Shown: piece by piece, positions 18,618-28,707 of the stretch
Numbering within the stretch: position 1 is the first letter of the stretch
How the letters are laid out: each line of letters begins with the position of its first letter
Assembly (NCBI RefSeq): GCF_008710095.1
Contig: NZ_VYKJ01000007.1
Location: forward strand, 1-64,000
Reading direction: 5' to 3'
Source of the DNA: Affinibrenneria salicis
GTDB taxonomy: Bacteria; Pseudomonadota; Gammaproteobacteria; Enterobacterales; Enterobacteriaceae
Length of the DNA: 64,000 bases
Position numbers and translations under genes: made by a program
The notes under the pieces: model-generated
The model's database searches: none
Told to the model about the DNA's origin: nothing
What the model saw: the letters and a program-made list of their open reading frames with translations, nothing else

Positions 18618-18847
18618 ATAGCCTCATTTTTCCGGCGGCGGCGCGCAGCGCGCTAAAACGATTGGCGACGCCGCTCCGTTATCCCGCGCGCGAATCTTCG
18701 CGTCAGCCGTCGCAACGCCGTTGGCTGGTTGGCGATCGGGCGAAAAAAATAAACGGCGCCGGTCCACCGGATATGCGATAAAGGCCGATATCATGTGGGC
18801 GGAAGGTGGCTCGCGAACGCCGCCCGGCGGACGCATCCGGAGAATGT

Positions 18848-19666
18848 ATGACGAGTATCGGAAGTATTTTCAGACAGTTACATGAGGGGCAAGGCGCATT
18901 CATTATCCCTAATCCGTGGGATGTCGGCACGGCGCGTATTCTGGCGGCGATGGGATTCCAGGCGCTGGCGACAACCAGCGCGGGCATGTCTTTTTCTATG
19001 GGCGTTCGCGAGGGGCAGGTTGATCGGCAGACGGTGCTGGCGCATTGTCGGACGCTGGTCGATGCGACGACGCTGCCGGTTTCCGCCGACCTCGAAAATG
19101 GATTCGGCGACAGCCCGGAGAGCGTGGCGGAAACGGTCCGCGCCGCCGCCGCGACGGGGCTGGCCGGCGGTTCGCTGGAGGATTATACCGGGCGTGCCGA
19201 TCGGCCGATTTATGATTTTCAGCTTGCGGTCGAGCGTATTCAGGCCGCAGCCGAGGCGTGCGGCGCATTGGCGCAGGATTTTGTGCTGACCGCGCGCTGC
19301 GAGAACTATCTGTGGGGCAAACCGGATCTCGACGATACCATTCGTCGGCTGCAGGCCTTTGAAAAAGCGGGCGCGGATGTGCTGTATGCGCCCGGCCTGC
19401 GGGATTTAGACGCTATTCAGACCGTATGCCGTTCGCTTGCTAAGCCGGTTAACGTCATCGCCGGCATTGCTGGCGCCACCTTCAGCATGGCGCAGCTGGC
19501 GCAGGCGGGCGTGAAGCGGATCAGCGTCGGTTCGTCGTTATCCCGGCTGGCGCTGGGCGCGTTTATCCGCGCCGCGCAGCAGGTGAAAACCGGCGAATCT
19601 TTTAGCGCGCTGGACGACGCCATGGGCTTTAGCGAGATTGAAAGCTACTTCCCGCCGCACGGCTAA
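18848..19666 (+). CDS. Isocitrate lyase/PEP mutase-superfamily protein
   Basis: 272 residues of the ICL/PEPM barrel. Motifs: NPWDVGTARILAAMG, TTSAGMSFSMG, PVSADLENGFGDSPESV (metal-binding Asp/Glu) and NVIAGIAGATFSMAQLAQAG with SVGSSL. The KKCGH motif of true isocitrate lyase is absent, as in 2-methylisocitrate lyase-like and oxaloacetate decarboxylase-like members, so it probably cleaves or decarboxylates a small oxo-acid. GGAGA precedes the chosen ATG; an earlier in-frame start has no such signal. It stands alone between unrelated genes. Confidence 0.88.
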   Translation: MTSIGSIFRQLHEGQGAFIIPNPWDVGTARILAAMGFQALATTSAGMSFSMGVREGQVDRQTVLAHCRTLVDATTLPVSADLENGFGDSPESVAETVRAAAATGLAGGSLEDYTGRADRPIYDFQLAVERIQAAAEACGALAQDFVLTARCENYLWGKPDLDDTIRRLQAFEKAGADVLYAPGLRDLDAIQTVCRSLAKPVNVIAGIAGATFSMAQLAQAGVKRISVGSSLSRLALGAFIRAAQQVKTGESFSALDDAMGFSEIESYFPPHG

Positions 19667-19704
19667 GCGCCAGGCCTGCGGCGCGGCGCCGTCGCGGGAC
19701 GGCG

Positions 19705-20502
19705 TCAGCCGCAGACGTCCGGACGCTGGCGGCGGTGGATCGGGAAGCCTGATTGTCCGGGCGCGATGTTCGCTTTCAGCGTGAGATCCGGGATCGTATA
19801 GTCTCCGCCGTTCTGCGGGCGAAAGGGGATGGGCGGTGTGTCCCACAGGCTATCCAGCCGCTGCCCGAGTTCCGCGCTCAGTTGGGTAAAGCGCGCGTCG
19901 TCTGTGCGAGAGGTGTGATAAACCACAAAGGGCGGCAGGACGTCAAAGCCGGGGTAATACAGTATTCCGTGCTGGATCGGAAACAGCAGATCGTCTATCG
20001 GGCCGCTGATGCCGCGCGCGCTGTAGTGCGATATCCAGCCGCCGACCGTCACCATCAACATCGCCCGTTTTCCCGTCATCACGCCTTCGCCATAGCGATC
20101 GCCCCAGTGGCGTTCGGAGTGCTCGCCAACGCCATAGGCGAATCCATACGCATAGACGCGATCCACCCAGCCCTTGAGGATTGCCGGCATAGAAAACCAC
20201 CACAGCGGGAACTGCAGGATAACCGCATCCGCCCGGCGCAGTTTTTCCTGCTCTTTGCTGATATCGGGGCGTTGTGTTCCCTGTTCGTAGGCCCGTTGCG
20301 AATCGCTCATCGGGTTAAAAGGCTCGCCGTCAGGTCTTTGCGGGTAGTCGCCGGCGTCAAGCGTCGCTTTCCAGCCCATGGCATACAGGTCCGATACCTG
20401 TACGTTGTGTCCGGCCGCTTCAAGACGTTGGACGGCGAACGCTTTCAGCGAACCGTTCAGCGAGCGCGGTTCTGGATGAGCATAGACAATCAAAACATTC
20501 AT
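19705..20502 (-). CDS. NAD(P)H quinone reductase, flavodoxin-like fold
   Basis: 265 residues. MNVLIVYAHPEPRSLNGSL is the FMN/FAD phosphate-binding start of the NQO/MdaB family, and ILQFPLWWFSMPAILKGWVD with RVYAYGFAYGVG is the isoalloxazine and substrate pocket. These enzymes reduce quinones or electrophiles by two electrons in the cytoplasm. It is divergent from a LysR gene 177 bases away that is the probable regulator, an arrangement common for quinone- or aldehyde-responsive reductases. Confidence 0.9.
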   Translation of the reverse strand: MNVLIVYAHPEPRSLNGSLKAFAVQRLEAAGHNVQVSDLYAMGWKATLDAGDYPQRPDGEPFNPMSDSQRAYEQGTQRPDISKEQEKLRRADAVILQFPLWWFSMPAILKGWVDRVYAYGFAYGVGEHSERHWGDRYGEGVMTGKRAMLMVTVGGWISHYSARGISGPIDDLLFPIQHGILYYPGFDVLPPFVVYHTSRTDDARFTQLSAELGQRLDSLWDTPPIPFRPQNGGDYTIPDLTLKANIAPGQSGFPIHRRQRPDVCG

Positions 20503-20679
20503 AACGATATCTCCATGTAAGTTACAGATGCAGGGTAGGGAGAGAGCATGTATAACTGAAATGAATTACTGAAATATCAGCTATTGTTATTATTAATACC
20601 ATAGAGCTGCGGGAAGCGCGGACGCTTACTCCGGTTAATGGCGGCGTCGCGCCGATATCCCGCATGATGAAGGAAAAAT

Positions 20680-21573
20680 ATGCACAATTTAGCCCGGCTG
20701 GATCTCAACCTGTTGCTGACCCTGGACGCGCTGCTGGTCGAGCATAACGTCACCCGTGCGGCGCGGCGTCTGAATCTGTCTCAGCCGTCGGTCAGCGTAC
20801 AGCTGGCGAAGCTGCGCGAATTTTTTAGCGATCCGCTATTGTTGCCCGGGCCGCGCGGCATGCGGCCGACGGCCAGAGCGGACGAACTGCGCGCGCCGCT
20901 GCGCCAGGCGCTGGCGGCGCTCGAACGCGCCGTCTCGCCGGCCAATCCGTTTGAGCCGGGAAAGGCCAGCCAGACGTGGCGCGTCGCCGCGTCCGACTAC
21001 GGGGAATCGACCATTGTGCTGCCCGCGCTGGCCGGCCTGCGCGCCGCCGCGCCGCATAGCCGGCTGGCGGTTTTTGAAACGGCGCCGTCGCGTCTCGCCA
21101 GCCAGGCGGAGCAGGGCAAGATCGATCTGGCATTTCATACCCGCGACTGTTCGCCGCCGGAGCTGCGTCACCGCGTGCTGTTTGCCGAACGTTATGTGCT
21201 GGTCGGCCGGACCGGCCATCCGCAACTGAAAAAACCGCCGACGCCGGCGCAATTCAGCTCGCTGCATCACGTGATCGTTTCGCCGGACGGCGGCGGATTT
21301 CAGGGCGTTACCGATAGCGCGCTGGCCGGGGTGGGGCTGACGCGTCGCGTGGTGCTCTCGGTGCCGCACTTCCTGTTTGTTATGTCGGTGCTGGCCCGCA
21401 CCGATTTGGTGGCGATGCTGCCTGAGAGGCTGGCGCGTCATCAGACGGCGCTGCAGGTGGTCGAACCGCCGGTCGAGATACCCGGCTTCGAAATGGCGAT
21501 GCTCTGGCATGAGCGTTCGCACCGCGATCCGGCCCATCAGTGGCTGCGGGAATTTATCGCCGCGTCGCTGTAA
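20680..21573 (+). CDS. LysR-family transcriptional regulator
   Basis: 297 residues. LARLDLNLLLTLDALLVEHN, then AARRLNLSQPSVSVQLAKLR, forms the HTH (residues about 4-50), with a complete effector domain after it. AAGGAAA precedes the ATG. It is divergent from the quinone reductase gene and likely controls it. It is a paralogue of the regulator at 17190-18080, sharing the LDLNLL and FEMAMLWHERS-type ends. Confidence 0.9.
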   Translation: MHNLARLDLNLLLTLDALLVEHNVTRAARRLNLSQPSVSVQLAKLREFFSDPLLLPGPRGMRPTARADELRAPLRQALAALERAVSPANPFEPGKASQTWRVAASDYGESTIVLPALAGLRAAAPHSRLAVFETAPSRLASQAEQGKIDLAFHTRDCSPPELRHRVLFAERYVLVGRTGHPQLKKPPTPAQFSSLHHVIVSPDGGGFQGVTDSALAGVGLTRRVVLSVPHFLFVMSVLARTDLVAMLPERLARHQTALQVVEPPVEIPGFEMAMLWHERSHRDPAHQWLREFIAASL

Positions 21574-21607
21574 ACGGCGTTCTCTGTTCCGGCGTCGCAG
21601 GCGCGCT

Positions 21608-22501
21608 TTATTGCATTTCCCGCATATTGTCCTGCAGCCAGTTTTTCAGGCTGACGATATCCTGGCGCTCGACGTTTTCGGCCAGCGTCACCAAATAATA
21701 ATTGGCGCCGGGAAGGGCGAGATCAAAGGGCGCGCACAGCACCCCTTGCCGAATGAAATCGTGCGCCAGCAGGCTGCTGACGATGGCGACGCCCTGACCG
21801 GCGACCACCGCCTGAATAGCGTGGGTTTCATCGGTAAAATGTAAACCGGCCCCGCAATTCAGCGTCTCCGGCCCGATGCGGCGGCGCCAGTTTTCCCAGT
21901 CGGGCGTGCTGGCGGGCACGTGGCGATTATCGACGTGCAGCAGCGTGACCGATGATAGGTCGCTGAGCCTTTTGATGGCTAAACGCGGGCTGGCGATCAG
22001 CACAAAACGGTCCTGATACAGTAGCGTCGAGGCCAGCCTGTCCTCCGCCGTCTCGCGATAGCGGATCGCCGCATCCACCGTTTTTTTCGTTAAATCAACC
22101 CGTTCCACGCTGGCGTGTAAGCGCAAATCGCTTTCCGGCAGCGCGATCTTCAGCCCGGCCAGACGCGGCACCAGCCAGTGGGTAATAAAGTTCGAGGTGG
22201 TGGTGATGGTTAACGCCGACGGCGCGTTATCGGCATGAATCCTTTCCACGGTGTCACGCAACTGGCTGAACACGCGTTCCGTAGTGTGGAAAAGCAGTTC
22301 GCCGCTGGCCGTCAACGCCACGCCTCTGGCGCTGCGTTCAAAAACCTTTGTTTCCAGTTGCTCTTCCAGCAGACGTATTTGATGACTGACCGCGGTGGCG
22401 GTAACGCCTATCTCATCGGCGGCCCGTTTGAAACTGTGATGACGCGCCACGGCATTGAAAACCCTGAGCGTGCCCAGCGGCGGCAGACGTCTTTTTCTCA
22501 T
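21608..22501 (-). CDS. LysR-family regulator, GcvA type
   Basis: 297 residues. LPPLGTLRVFNAVARHHSFK and AADEIGVTATAVSHQIRLLE are the GcvA-type HTH, followed by the family segment EHLNTTSNFITHWLVPRLAG-like TTTSNFITHWLVPRLAGLK. It is divergent from the MFS gene with a 139-base gap and probably regulates it. It is convergent with, and 34 bases from, the preceding LysR gene. Confidence 0.9.
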   Translation of the reverse strand: MRKRRLPPLGTLRVFNAVARHHSFKRAADEIGVTATAVSHQIRLLEEQLETKVFERSARGVALTASGELLFHTTERVFSQLRDTVERIHADNAPSALTITTTSNFITHWLVPRLAGLKIALPESDLRLHASVERVDLTKKTVDAAIRYRETAEDRLASTLLYQDRFVLIASPRLAIKRLSDLSSVTLLHVDNRHVPASTPDWENWRRRIGPETLNCGAGLHFTDETHAIQAVVAGQGVAIVSSLLAHDFIRQGVLCAPFDLALPGANYYLVTLAENVERQDIVSLKNWLQDNMREMQ

Positions 22502-22640
22502 GCTGAATTTAACTCATCTGTGGCTGAAATAAATGACTTTGAATCGGCCCTGCTACGGGATTTAAGCTGATTAGACACCGCCTCAATAATGAAATCAATT
22601 CATGATTGAGGGTTTGATTTTTACTGAAGGATAGAGGGCT

Positions 22641-24014
22641 ATGGCCGAGGGTATTGCTGAAGGGCGCGGGGGGCGGGCGCGTTTGTCGATCACGCTGCTG
22701 GTGCTGTCGCTGGCGCAGTTTGTTATCGCTCTGGACTATTCGATTATCTATGTCGCCCTGCCGGAGATCGCCGGCGCTCTGCAACTGGCCGACGCGCATG
22801 CGCAATGGATCGTGTCTGCCTATGGCGTGATATTCGCGGGTTTTTTGCTGGCTGGCGGTCGGCTGTGCGATGCGGTCGGCGCTAAAAATATGTTTATTAT
22901 TGCCATGGCGTTGTTCAGCCTGGCCTCGCTGCTGGGCGGCGTCACCACCTCCGCCCATGCGCTGATCGTCGCGCGCGGCGTTCAGGGGCTGGGGGCGGCG
23001 TTGCTGCAGCCCGCCATCATTGCGTTGATTTCCCACCATTTCCGGCCGGGTCGCGCCAGAGCCCGGGCGTTAACGGTGTGGAGCGCGGTGGGCGCCGCCG
23101 GATTAGTGGCCGGCGTGGTGCTGGGCGGTCTGTTCGCCCAGTTTAGCTGGCGGCTGGTGTTTTTAGTCAATGTGCCGCCAGGTCTGGCCTGTATCTGGTC
23201 CGCCCGCCGTTATTTTCTGGTCGTTGTCCGCCCGACGACGCGCCAGAGCCTGCCGCTGATGGCCGCCGTACTGGCGACCCTGAGCGTGTTGAGCATCGTA
23301 TTGGCGATGACGTCGCTGGCCGGCCATGGGCTTAACCATATCGATACCCATCGCTGGTTCGGCGCGAGCGCGGTCTTCATCTTACTGTTCTGGCTGGGCG
23401 AAAAATACGGCGGACGACCGCTGGTGGCGCATGGATTAAGGCGGCTGGCCTCGCTGCGGCGCGGCAGTATCGCCAGCGCCCTCTACATGGCGAGCGTGGG
23501 AAGCGAACTGTTTCTGCTCACCGTATTGATGCAGAACCATTACGGCTATAGCGCATTGCTCACCGGGCTGGTCTTCATCCCGTTGACGCTGATGATTATC
23601 GTCGGCAATGCCATCGCCGGGAGGTTGTTTAGCGCATTTGCGGCCGTACGGGTGCTGCGCTGGGGCTTTCTGGCCGGCGGCGTGGGGTTGCTGCTGATTC
23701 TCTATTCGCTTGAGGCGCGGATCGTCTGGCCTGGATTTATCGGCGGGTTGCTGTTGAGCGGCGTGGGGCATGGGATGATCTATACCGCTAAATTCGTCGT
23801 CGGTATGCATGAGGTGCCGGATGAGCAGCAGGGCGTAGCCAGCGGGCTGATGATCACCGCGCAATACGCCAGCGGCGCGGTTGCTGTTGCCCTGATCGTG
23901 GTGATTCTCAACGCCTGGTCAGGCATGGCCGGCTTTCACTACGCCTTTGCCGCCCTGACCGGGTTTGCTTTACTGGGCGCGCTGTTAACCGAAGATATCA
24001 GCGCGACCGTTTAG
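22641..24014 (+). CDS. MFS transporter, DHA2-like drug exporter
   Basis: 457 residues with 12-14 hydrophobic segments. ALDYSIIYVALPEIAGAL is the DHA2 motif in segment 1, GGRLCDAVGAKNMF the motif-A-like loop, and GLVAGVVLGGLFAQFSWRLV motif C. AAGGATAGAGG precedes the ATG. An inner-membrane proton-driven exporter of unknown drug or metabolite; the divergent GcvA-type regulator is its likely controller. There are no accompanying fusion protein or outer-membrane genes. Confidence 0.9.
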   Translation: MAEGIAEGRGGRARLSITLLVLSLAQFVIALDYSIIYVALPEIAGALQLADAHAQWIVSAYGVIFAGFLLAGGRLCDAVGAKNMFIIAMALFSLASLLGGVTTSAHALIVARGVQGLGAALLQPAIIALISHHFRPGRARARALTVWSAVGAAGLVAGVVLGGLFAQFSWRLVFLVNVPPGLACIWSARRYFLVVVRPTTRQSLPLMAAVLATLSVLSIVLAMTSLAGHGLNHIDTHRWFGASAVFILLFWLGEKYGGRPLVAHGLRRLASLRRGSIASALYMASVGSELFLLTVLMQNHYGYSALLTGLVFIPLTLMIIVGNAIAGRLFSAFAAVRVLRWGFLAGGVGLLLILYSLEARIVWPGFIGGLLLSGVGHGMIYTAKFVVGMHEVPDEQQGVASGLMITAQYASGAVAVALIVVILNAWSGMAGFHYAFAALTGFALLGALLTEDISATV

Positions 24015-24029
24015 TTTGCGGCGCGTTAG

Positions 24030-25187
24030 TCACGGACGCGCCTGCTCGTTATCCCGCCGCGGCGGCAGCCCGTCGGACGCCAGAAACCGGCTGACGGCCG
24101 TCAGAAACTGATTTCTGCCGGCTTCGTCGCGGTCAAGATGGACGAAATGAGTGGCCTGCGGAATGGTCAGCAACCGCGCGTCCGGCGCTTCCCGCGCCAG
24201 CGCGCCGGCATCTTCCGGCCGGCTCCAGAAGTCCCCCGCCGAGCGAATAATCAGCACCGGCATGCTGAGCCGCGCCGCCTGCCACTGTTTCTTACCGATC
24301 GCCAGCTCAAAGCTGTCGGCCATGGCGCCGGAGGGCGCGCGGAAGCCGGGCGGATTTCTGCGGTAAGCGGTATCGTCCGACGCCAGCGCGGCATCGGCAT
24401 AGGCCTGCGCGACCCGGTCATTGCGCCAGCGCGTCTTGTCGGCCGACGGAATGCTGTCGTCCCAGGCGGGGAACAGACTGGCTCGGCTGTTGATGCGGTA
24501 GCCGCCGAAACGGGCGGCGTTAAAGACGCCGGGGTTGCCGGGCGTGTCGAGCGGCGATCCCCGTCCGAGCGTGTCGTGCCGGTCGGCGGCGCCGTAGAGC
24601 GTATTGTAGAGCACCAGTCGCCCGACATGGCGCGGGTATTGCGCGGCATAAGCGCCGGCCCAGTGTCCGCCGGTCGCCCAGCCGACGAGGCTGACCTTAT
24701 CGCTCCGGCTCCACTGCATGATGGCGCGCATCGCCGCGCCGATGTCGGCGACCGCATCTGCGGTGCGCATCAGCGGCGCGCTGCGTTCCGGCGGCGCGTT
24801 CATCGCGGCCGGGCGGCTGGAAAAACCGTAGCCGCGCAAATCCATGATATAAACGCGGTGGCCGGCCGCCGCCAGATCGCCGGCGAGCGAACCGCCCGGC
24901 ACCGGCAGGTCGAAAGAGGCGATGCCCGGCACGCGCGCGCCGTGCAGCAACAGCACCGGCGTAAAGTGGCCGGCCGGCGACGACGCCAGGCTGACCTCTC
25001 TGACGAACAGCGATGCGCCCTGCGTTAAAGCAATATATCGATCTTTTCTGACCAGCGCGCGCTCTGCCGGATCGGCCGCCGACGCGATCTTGTTCCCCTC
25101 GTCCGCCAACGTCAGCGGGGCGGCGGCCAGCAGCAGGCTGGTCAGCATTCTGGCGCAGCGGTTAGCGTAAGAAAGCGAATCGCTCAT
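24030..25187 (-). CDS. Exported alpha/beta hydrolase-fold protein lacking the catalytic serine
   Basis: 385 residues. A signal peptide (RMLTSLLLAAAPLTLADE) indicates export. The fold is that of alpha/beta hydrolases (LLLHGARVPG, YIMDLRGYGFSSRP, late His in ATHFVHLDRDE). The nucleophile elbow, normally GxSxGG, reads GWATGG; the GCG codon at 24677-24675 replaces Ser by Ala, so ordinary hydrolysis should be impossible. AGGA precedes the chosen ATG; an earlier ATG adds 13 residues without a site. It is divergent from a LysR gene (106 bases). Either a non-enzymatic binding protein or a recently inactivated enzyme. Confidence 0.85.
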   Translation of the reverse strand: MSDSLSYANRCARMLTSLLLAAAPLTLADEGNKIASAADPAERALVRKDRYIALTQGASLFVREVSLASSPAGHFTPVLLLHGARVPGIASFDLPVPGGSLAGDLAAAGHRVYIMDLRGYGFSSRPAAMNAPPERSAPLMRTADAVADIGAAMRAIMQWSRSDKVSLVGWATGGHWAGAYAAQYPRHVGRLVLYNTLYGAADRHDTLGRGSPLDTPGNPGVFNAARFGGYRINSRASLFPAWDDSIPSADKTRWRNDRVAQAYADAALASDDTAYRRNPPGFRAPSGAMADSFELAIGKKQWQAARLSMPVLIIRSAGDFWSRPEDAGALAREAPDARLLTIPQATHFVHLDRDEAGRNQFLTAVSRFLASDGLPPRRDNEQARP

Positions 25188-25293
25188 CGTCCTGGTTCCT
25201 GGGTGAGATGAAATAAGGCTTATCATCGAGACGTCACGGTGATATGTCTAATACTATCCATCTTGCTCTACAATACATTAAAGGTATCAAACT

Positions 25294-26169
25294 ATGCTAA
25301 GCCTGCGTCAGCTGCGGCAATTTCTGGCGGTGGCGGAAACCATGAACTACCGTCGCGCAGCCGAACGGTTGAATATGGCTCAGCCGCCGCTGACCGCCGC
25401 AATCCGCAATATGGAGGAAACGCTGGGCGTGCGCCTGTTCGAGCGCACCAACCGTATTACCGGTTTAACCGCCGCCGGAACGGTGCTGCAGGAAGAGGCG
25501 CGGCGCACGCTGGAGCAGATGGCGCGCGCTGAAGCGCTGACGCGGCGCGCGGGCCAGGGATTGACCGGCTCGCTGCGCATCGGTTTTGTCGCCAGCGCGG
25601 TGCGGCATCGGCTGCCCGCCAGAATTGCCCGTTTCAGCAGGGACCATCCGGACGTCGCTCTGGAACTGCACGAAGCGACCACCGCGCGTCAGGTTAACGC
25701 CTTGCTGGAGGATCGGCTGGATGTCGCCATCGTCGCCTTGCCGCTGCCGGAATATGCCGGGGCGCGGCTGGCGGTGCAGTCGCTGCTCTCCAGCCGGTTG
25801 GTGGCGGCGCTGCCGCAGGATCACCCGTTGGCCGCGCAAAGCGAGCTGACGCTCGGCGCGCTGGCCCAGGAGCCCTGGATCATGTTTCCGGCCAGCGAAG
25901 GACCGGGTCTGTATCGCGCCATCCTTTCCGCCTGCGAACGCGCGGGATTTACGCCGCGTGTCGCTCAGCGCGCGCTGCAGATGGAAACCATCATCGGGCT
26001 GACGGCGGCGGGATTGGGCGTGTCGCTGGTGCCTGAATTTTTGCGGCGCAGCGGCTGGGATAATGTCGCTTTCCGTCCGCTGGCGGGCGAACCGGTGCTG
26101 TATGAGGTCGCCTTCGCGTGGCGTAAACAGGACAACGCGCCGGGACTGGCCGAGTTTGTCGGCTATTGA
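25294..26169 (+). CDS. LysR-family regulator, BenM/CatM-like
   Basis: 291 residues. LRQLRQFLAVAETMNYRRAA and PLTAAIRNMEETLGVRLFER form the HTH; GSLRIGFVASAVRHRLP and GLTAAGLGVSLVPEFLRR are in the effector domain, the style of aromatic-acid-responsive CatM/BenM regulators. The end (AEFVGY) is slightly short. It is divergent from the serine-less hydrolase and followed by a broken VOC gene. Confidence 0.88.
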   Translation: MLSLRQLRQFLAVAETMNYRRAAERLNMAQPPLTAAIRNMEETLGVRLFERTNRITGLTAAGTVLQEEARRTLEQMARAEALTRRAGQGLTGSLRIGFVASAVRHRLPARIARFSRDHPDVALELHEATTARQVNALLEDRLDVAIVALPLPEYAGARLAVQSLLSSRLVAALPQDHPLAAQSELTLGALAQEPWIMFPASEGPGLYRAILSACERAGFTPRVAQRALQMETIIGLTAAGLGVSLVPEFLRRSGWDNVAFRPLAGEPVLYEVAFAWRKQDNAPGLAEFVGY

Positions 26170-26226
26170 TTCAATCCGTCATAAACCGGGCGTGTCCTGG
26201 CGGAGCGCGACGATAACGAGGAGGGG

Positions 26227-26613
26227 CATTGGCTGGATCATTTCTGCATTCCGGTTACGGATCTTGTCCGCGCCGGCCATTTTATCAACGTACGCTGCAA
26301 ACGCTGGGTTACCGGCAGATAAAAGCGCTGGCGTCGACCGTCAGCGTTGGCGTTGTCGCGGACTATGGCGCCTCGATCGATCCAGGTGGAGACTTCTGGA
26401 TTTTTCAGGGCGATGTCGCCGGACTGCCGCGCGCGCATTTCGCCTTCAGCGCCGAATCGCGCGCGCAGGTCGAGGCGTTTTATGCGGCGGCACGGATAAC
26501 GGGCCGCCGGCCGGCGTATTCACTATCATCCCCACTATTACTACGCCGCGTTTGTTCTCGATCCCGACGGCTATAATATTGAAGCGGCTTTTCATCGTGC
26601 CCGGCCGGTCTGA
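26227..26613 (+). pseudogene. Frameshifted VOC/glyoxalase-family gene
   Basis: VOC-superfamily blocks appear in order in different frames: LDHFCIPVTDLVRAG, then FYQRTLQTLGY through AHFAFSAESRAQVEAFYAAA, then DNGPPAG, then HYHPHYYYAAFVLDPDGYNI to the stop. The metal-ligand His near the start and Glu (NIEA) at the end are both recognisable, so the ancestor was probably a full-length 125-130 residue enzyme. At least three frameshifts separate the blocks. It follows the LysR gene and was perhaps one of its former targets. Confidence 0.8.
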
Positions 26614-26681
26614 CGGTTTCCCGCCGGCGGCGTCTGCACCTGCGGACCGCTCCGCCGCCAGCGCAGGGCGATCCGTCGGAT

Positions 26682-27469
26682 TCACTGGATCCGGTAGTGA
26701 AAGGTATTTTTGACCTGCGGTACATCGACAGGCTGGCCGTTGATGATGCGCGGCTGGTAGCGGAAGGTTCTGGCCGCGCTGAGGGACGGGCGCACAAACA
26801 GCGGGTTACAGTCGCTTTCCGCCTGCGGATTTTCCACCTCGCCGCGTCGGTTTACCCGGTAAACCACGGTGCAATCGCCCTCAATCTTGCGGCTTAACGC
26901 TTTCTCCGGGTAGTCCGGCGTCTGTTTGCTGATCGGTTGGTACTGACGTCCCGTCATTTCCGCCGCCTGACGCGCGTTTTGCGCCGCGCGTTCGGCGGCC
27001 TGGTGCTGCAGCGCCGCCTGACGGCGTTGCTCATCGGCCGCTCTCTGCTGCGCCAGATCCTGCTGTTGCTGGCGCTGTTTTTCCTGTTGCCTTCGCCGGG
27101 TTTGTTCTTCCTTGCGCTCTCGCGCCTGCTGCTGGCGCGCCAGTTGCGCCTTGTCCGGCCTGGGCGGCGTGACGGCCGGCGGCTCGCTTGTCGTGGGGGG
27201 CGGCGTCTGAAGCGGAGCGGGCTCCGGCGCTGCCTCTGGCGCCGGTTCCGCTGTCGGCGCAGGCGCGACTATCGGCTGGGCGGCGGGCAGAGTGATCAGC
27301 GTGGTGTTTAGGTGGCGAACGACGGGCGCCGGCGGCGCGTTGATCTGCCAGTGCTGCAGCAGCAGGGTCGCCAGCAGCAGGTGAGCCGCCAGCGCCGTCG
27401 CGGCGGCGGCGATGCGTCGGGGCCAGACGCTGGGGACGTTCATGACGTCGCCGGCATAGTCACAGGTGC

Positions 27470-27473
<4 letters not shown>
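26682..27473 (-). CDS. tonB: TonB energy transducer (phytate island)
   Basis: 263 residues, last gene of the phytase operon. One N-terminal transmembrane helix (AAAATALAAHLLLATLLLQH), a Pro/Ala-rich spacer, then a long Gln/Arg/Lys-rich helical stretch (about 105-185, TolA-like). The C-terminal TonB domain follows (YPEKALSRKIEGDCTVVYRV and ARTFRYQPRIINGQPV). It should touch the TonB box of the receptor at the head of the operon and pass on energy from ExbB-ExbD. Its start overlaps the exbD stop by 4 bases (ATGA), with GAGG upstream, indicating translational coupling. The coiled-coil spacer is unusual for a TonB and could serve to span the periplasm. Confidence 0.9.
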
Positions 27474-27919
<446 letters not shown>

Positions 27920-27931
27920 AAACGACTCCTG

Positions 27932-28651
27932 TCAGGCGGCCTGGGAACGGGAAACGGTCGCGTGAGCCGCGATCTGCAACTGGCGGTGCAAATAGCCCTG
28001 CAGCTCAGTGGCGAAACTGTAATAGCGGTTCACCAGCGTTTGCGTCCGGGCGGTAAAACGGTTGTAGAAGATGACCGCCGGGATGGCGGCGAACAGCCCG
28101 ATAGCGGTGGCGATCAGCGCTTCCGCGATGCCCGGCGCCACCGTGTTCAGCGTCGCCTGCTGAACGTGCGCCAGACCGATAAACGCATTCATAATGCCCC
28201 ACACGGTGCCGAACAGACCGATATAGGGGCTGACCGAGCCAATGGTGGCCAGCATGGCCAGACCGCGGGTCAGGCGCTCTTCCTGTTCGGCGATGGCGAC
28301 CTGCAGGCTGTGCTCGACGCCGGACGTCACGGCGTCGGGCGAGACGCCTTTCACCTGGCTCAGTTGTTGATACTCATGCCAGGCGGCGGCAAAAATGTGT
28401 CTGGCGCCGGCGTCTCTGGCCATATCGTTCTGGATGGCGCGCTGCAGCGACGGCAAATCGCCGTCCTGACGAAAACGCTGGCGGAAGGCGACGACATCTT
28501 TCTCGCTGCCGCGCAGCACGCGACCGTGCGCCACAATCAGATACCACGAGGTCAGCGAACCCAGCAGCAGGATCGCCATCACACACTGCACCAGCAGACT
28601 GGCGTTGCCAATCAGGCTGCTGAGCGTCATTGCATTATCAGGAGTCATCAT
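27932..28651 (-). CDS. exbB: ExbB/TolQ-type proton channel subunit
   Basis: 239 residues with three transmembrane segments. The conserved region GSVSPYIGLFGTVWGIMNAF and IAEALIATAIGLFAAIPAVI is the MotA/TolQ/ExbB core with the pore Thr. The start is one of two consecutive ATGs behind AAGGA; a longer frame overlaps the phytase gene and has no site. It partners the ExbD encoded directly downstream. Confidence 0.93.
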   Translation of the reverse strand: MMTPDNAMTLSSLIGNASLLVQCVMAILLLGSLTSWYLIVAHGRVLRGSEKDVVAFRQRFRQDGDLPSLQRAIQNDMARDAGARHIFAAAWHEYQQLSQVKGVSPDAVTSGVEHSLQVAIAEQEERLTRGLAMLATIGSVSPYIGLFGTVWGIMNAFIGLAHVQQATLNTVAPGIAEALIATAIGLFAAIPAVIFYNRFTARTQTLVNRYYSFATELQGYLHRQLQIAAHATVSRSQAA

Positions 28652-28707
28652 TTTTTCCTTACGCTTGTCCGCCTGCGCTAAGGCGGCGGGCGGACGGGGG
28701 TTAATCA

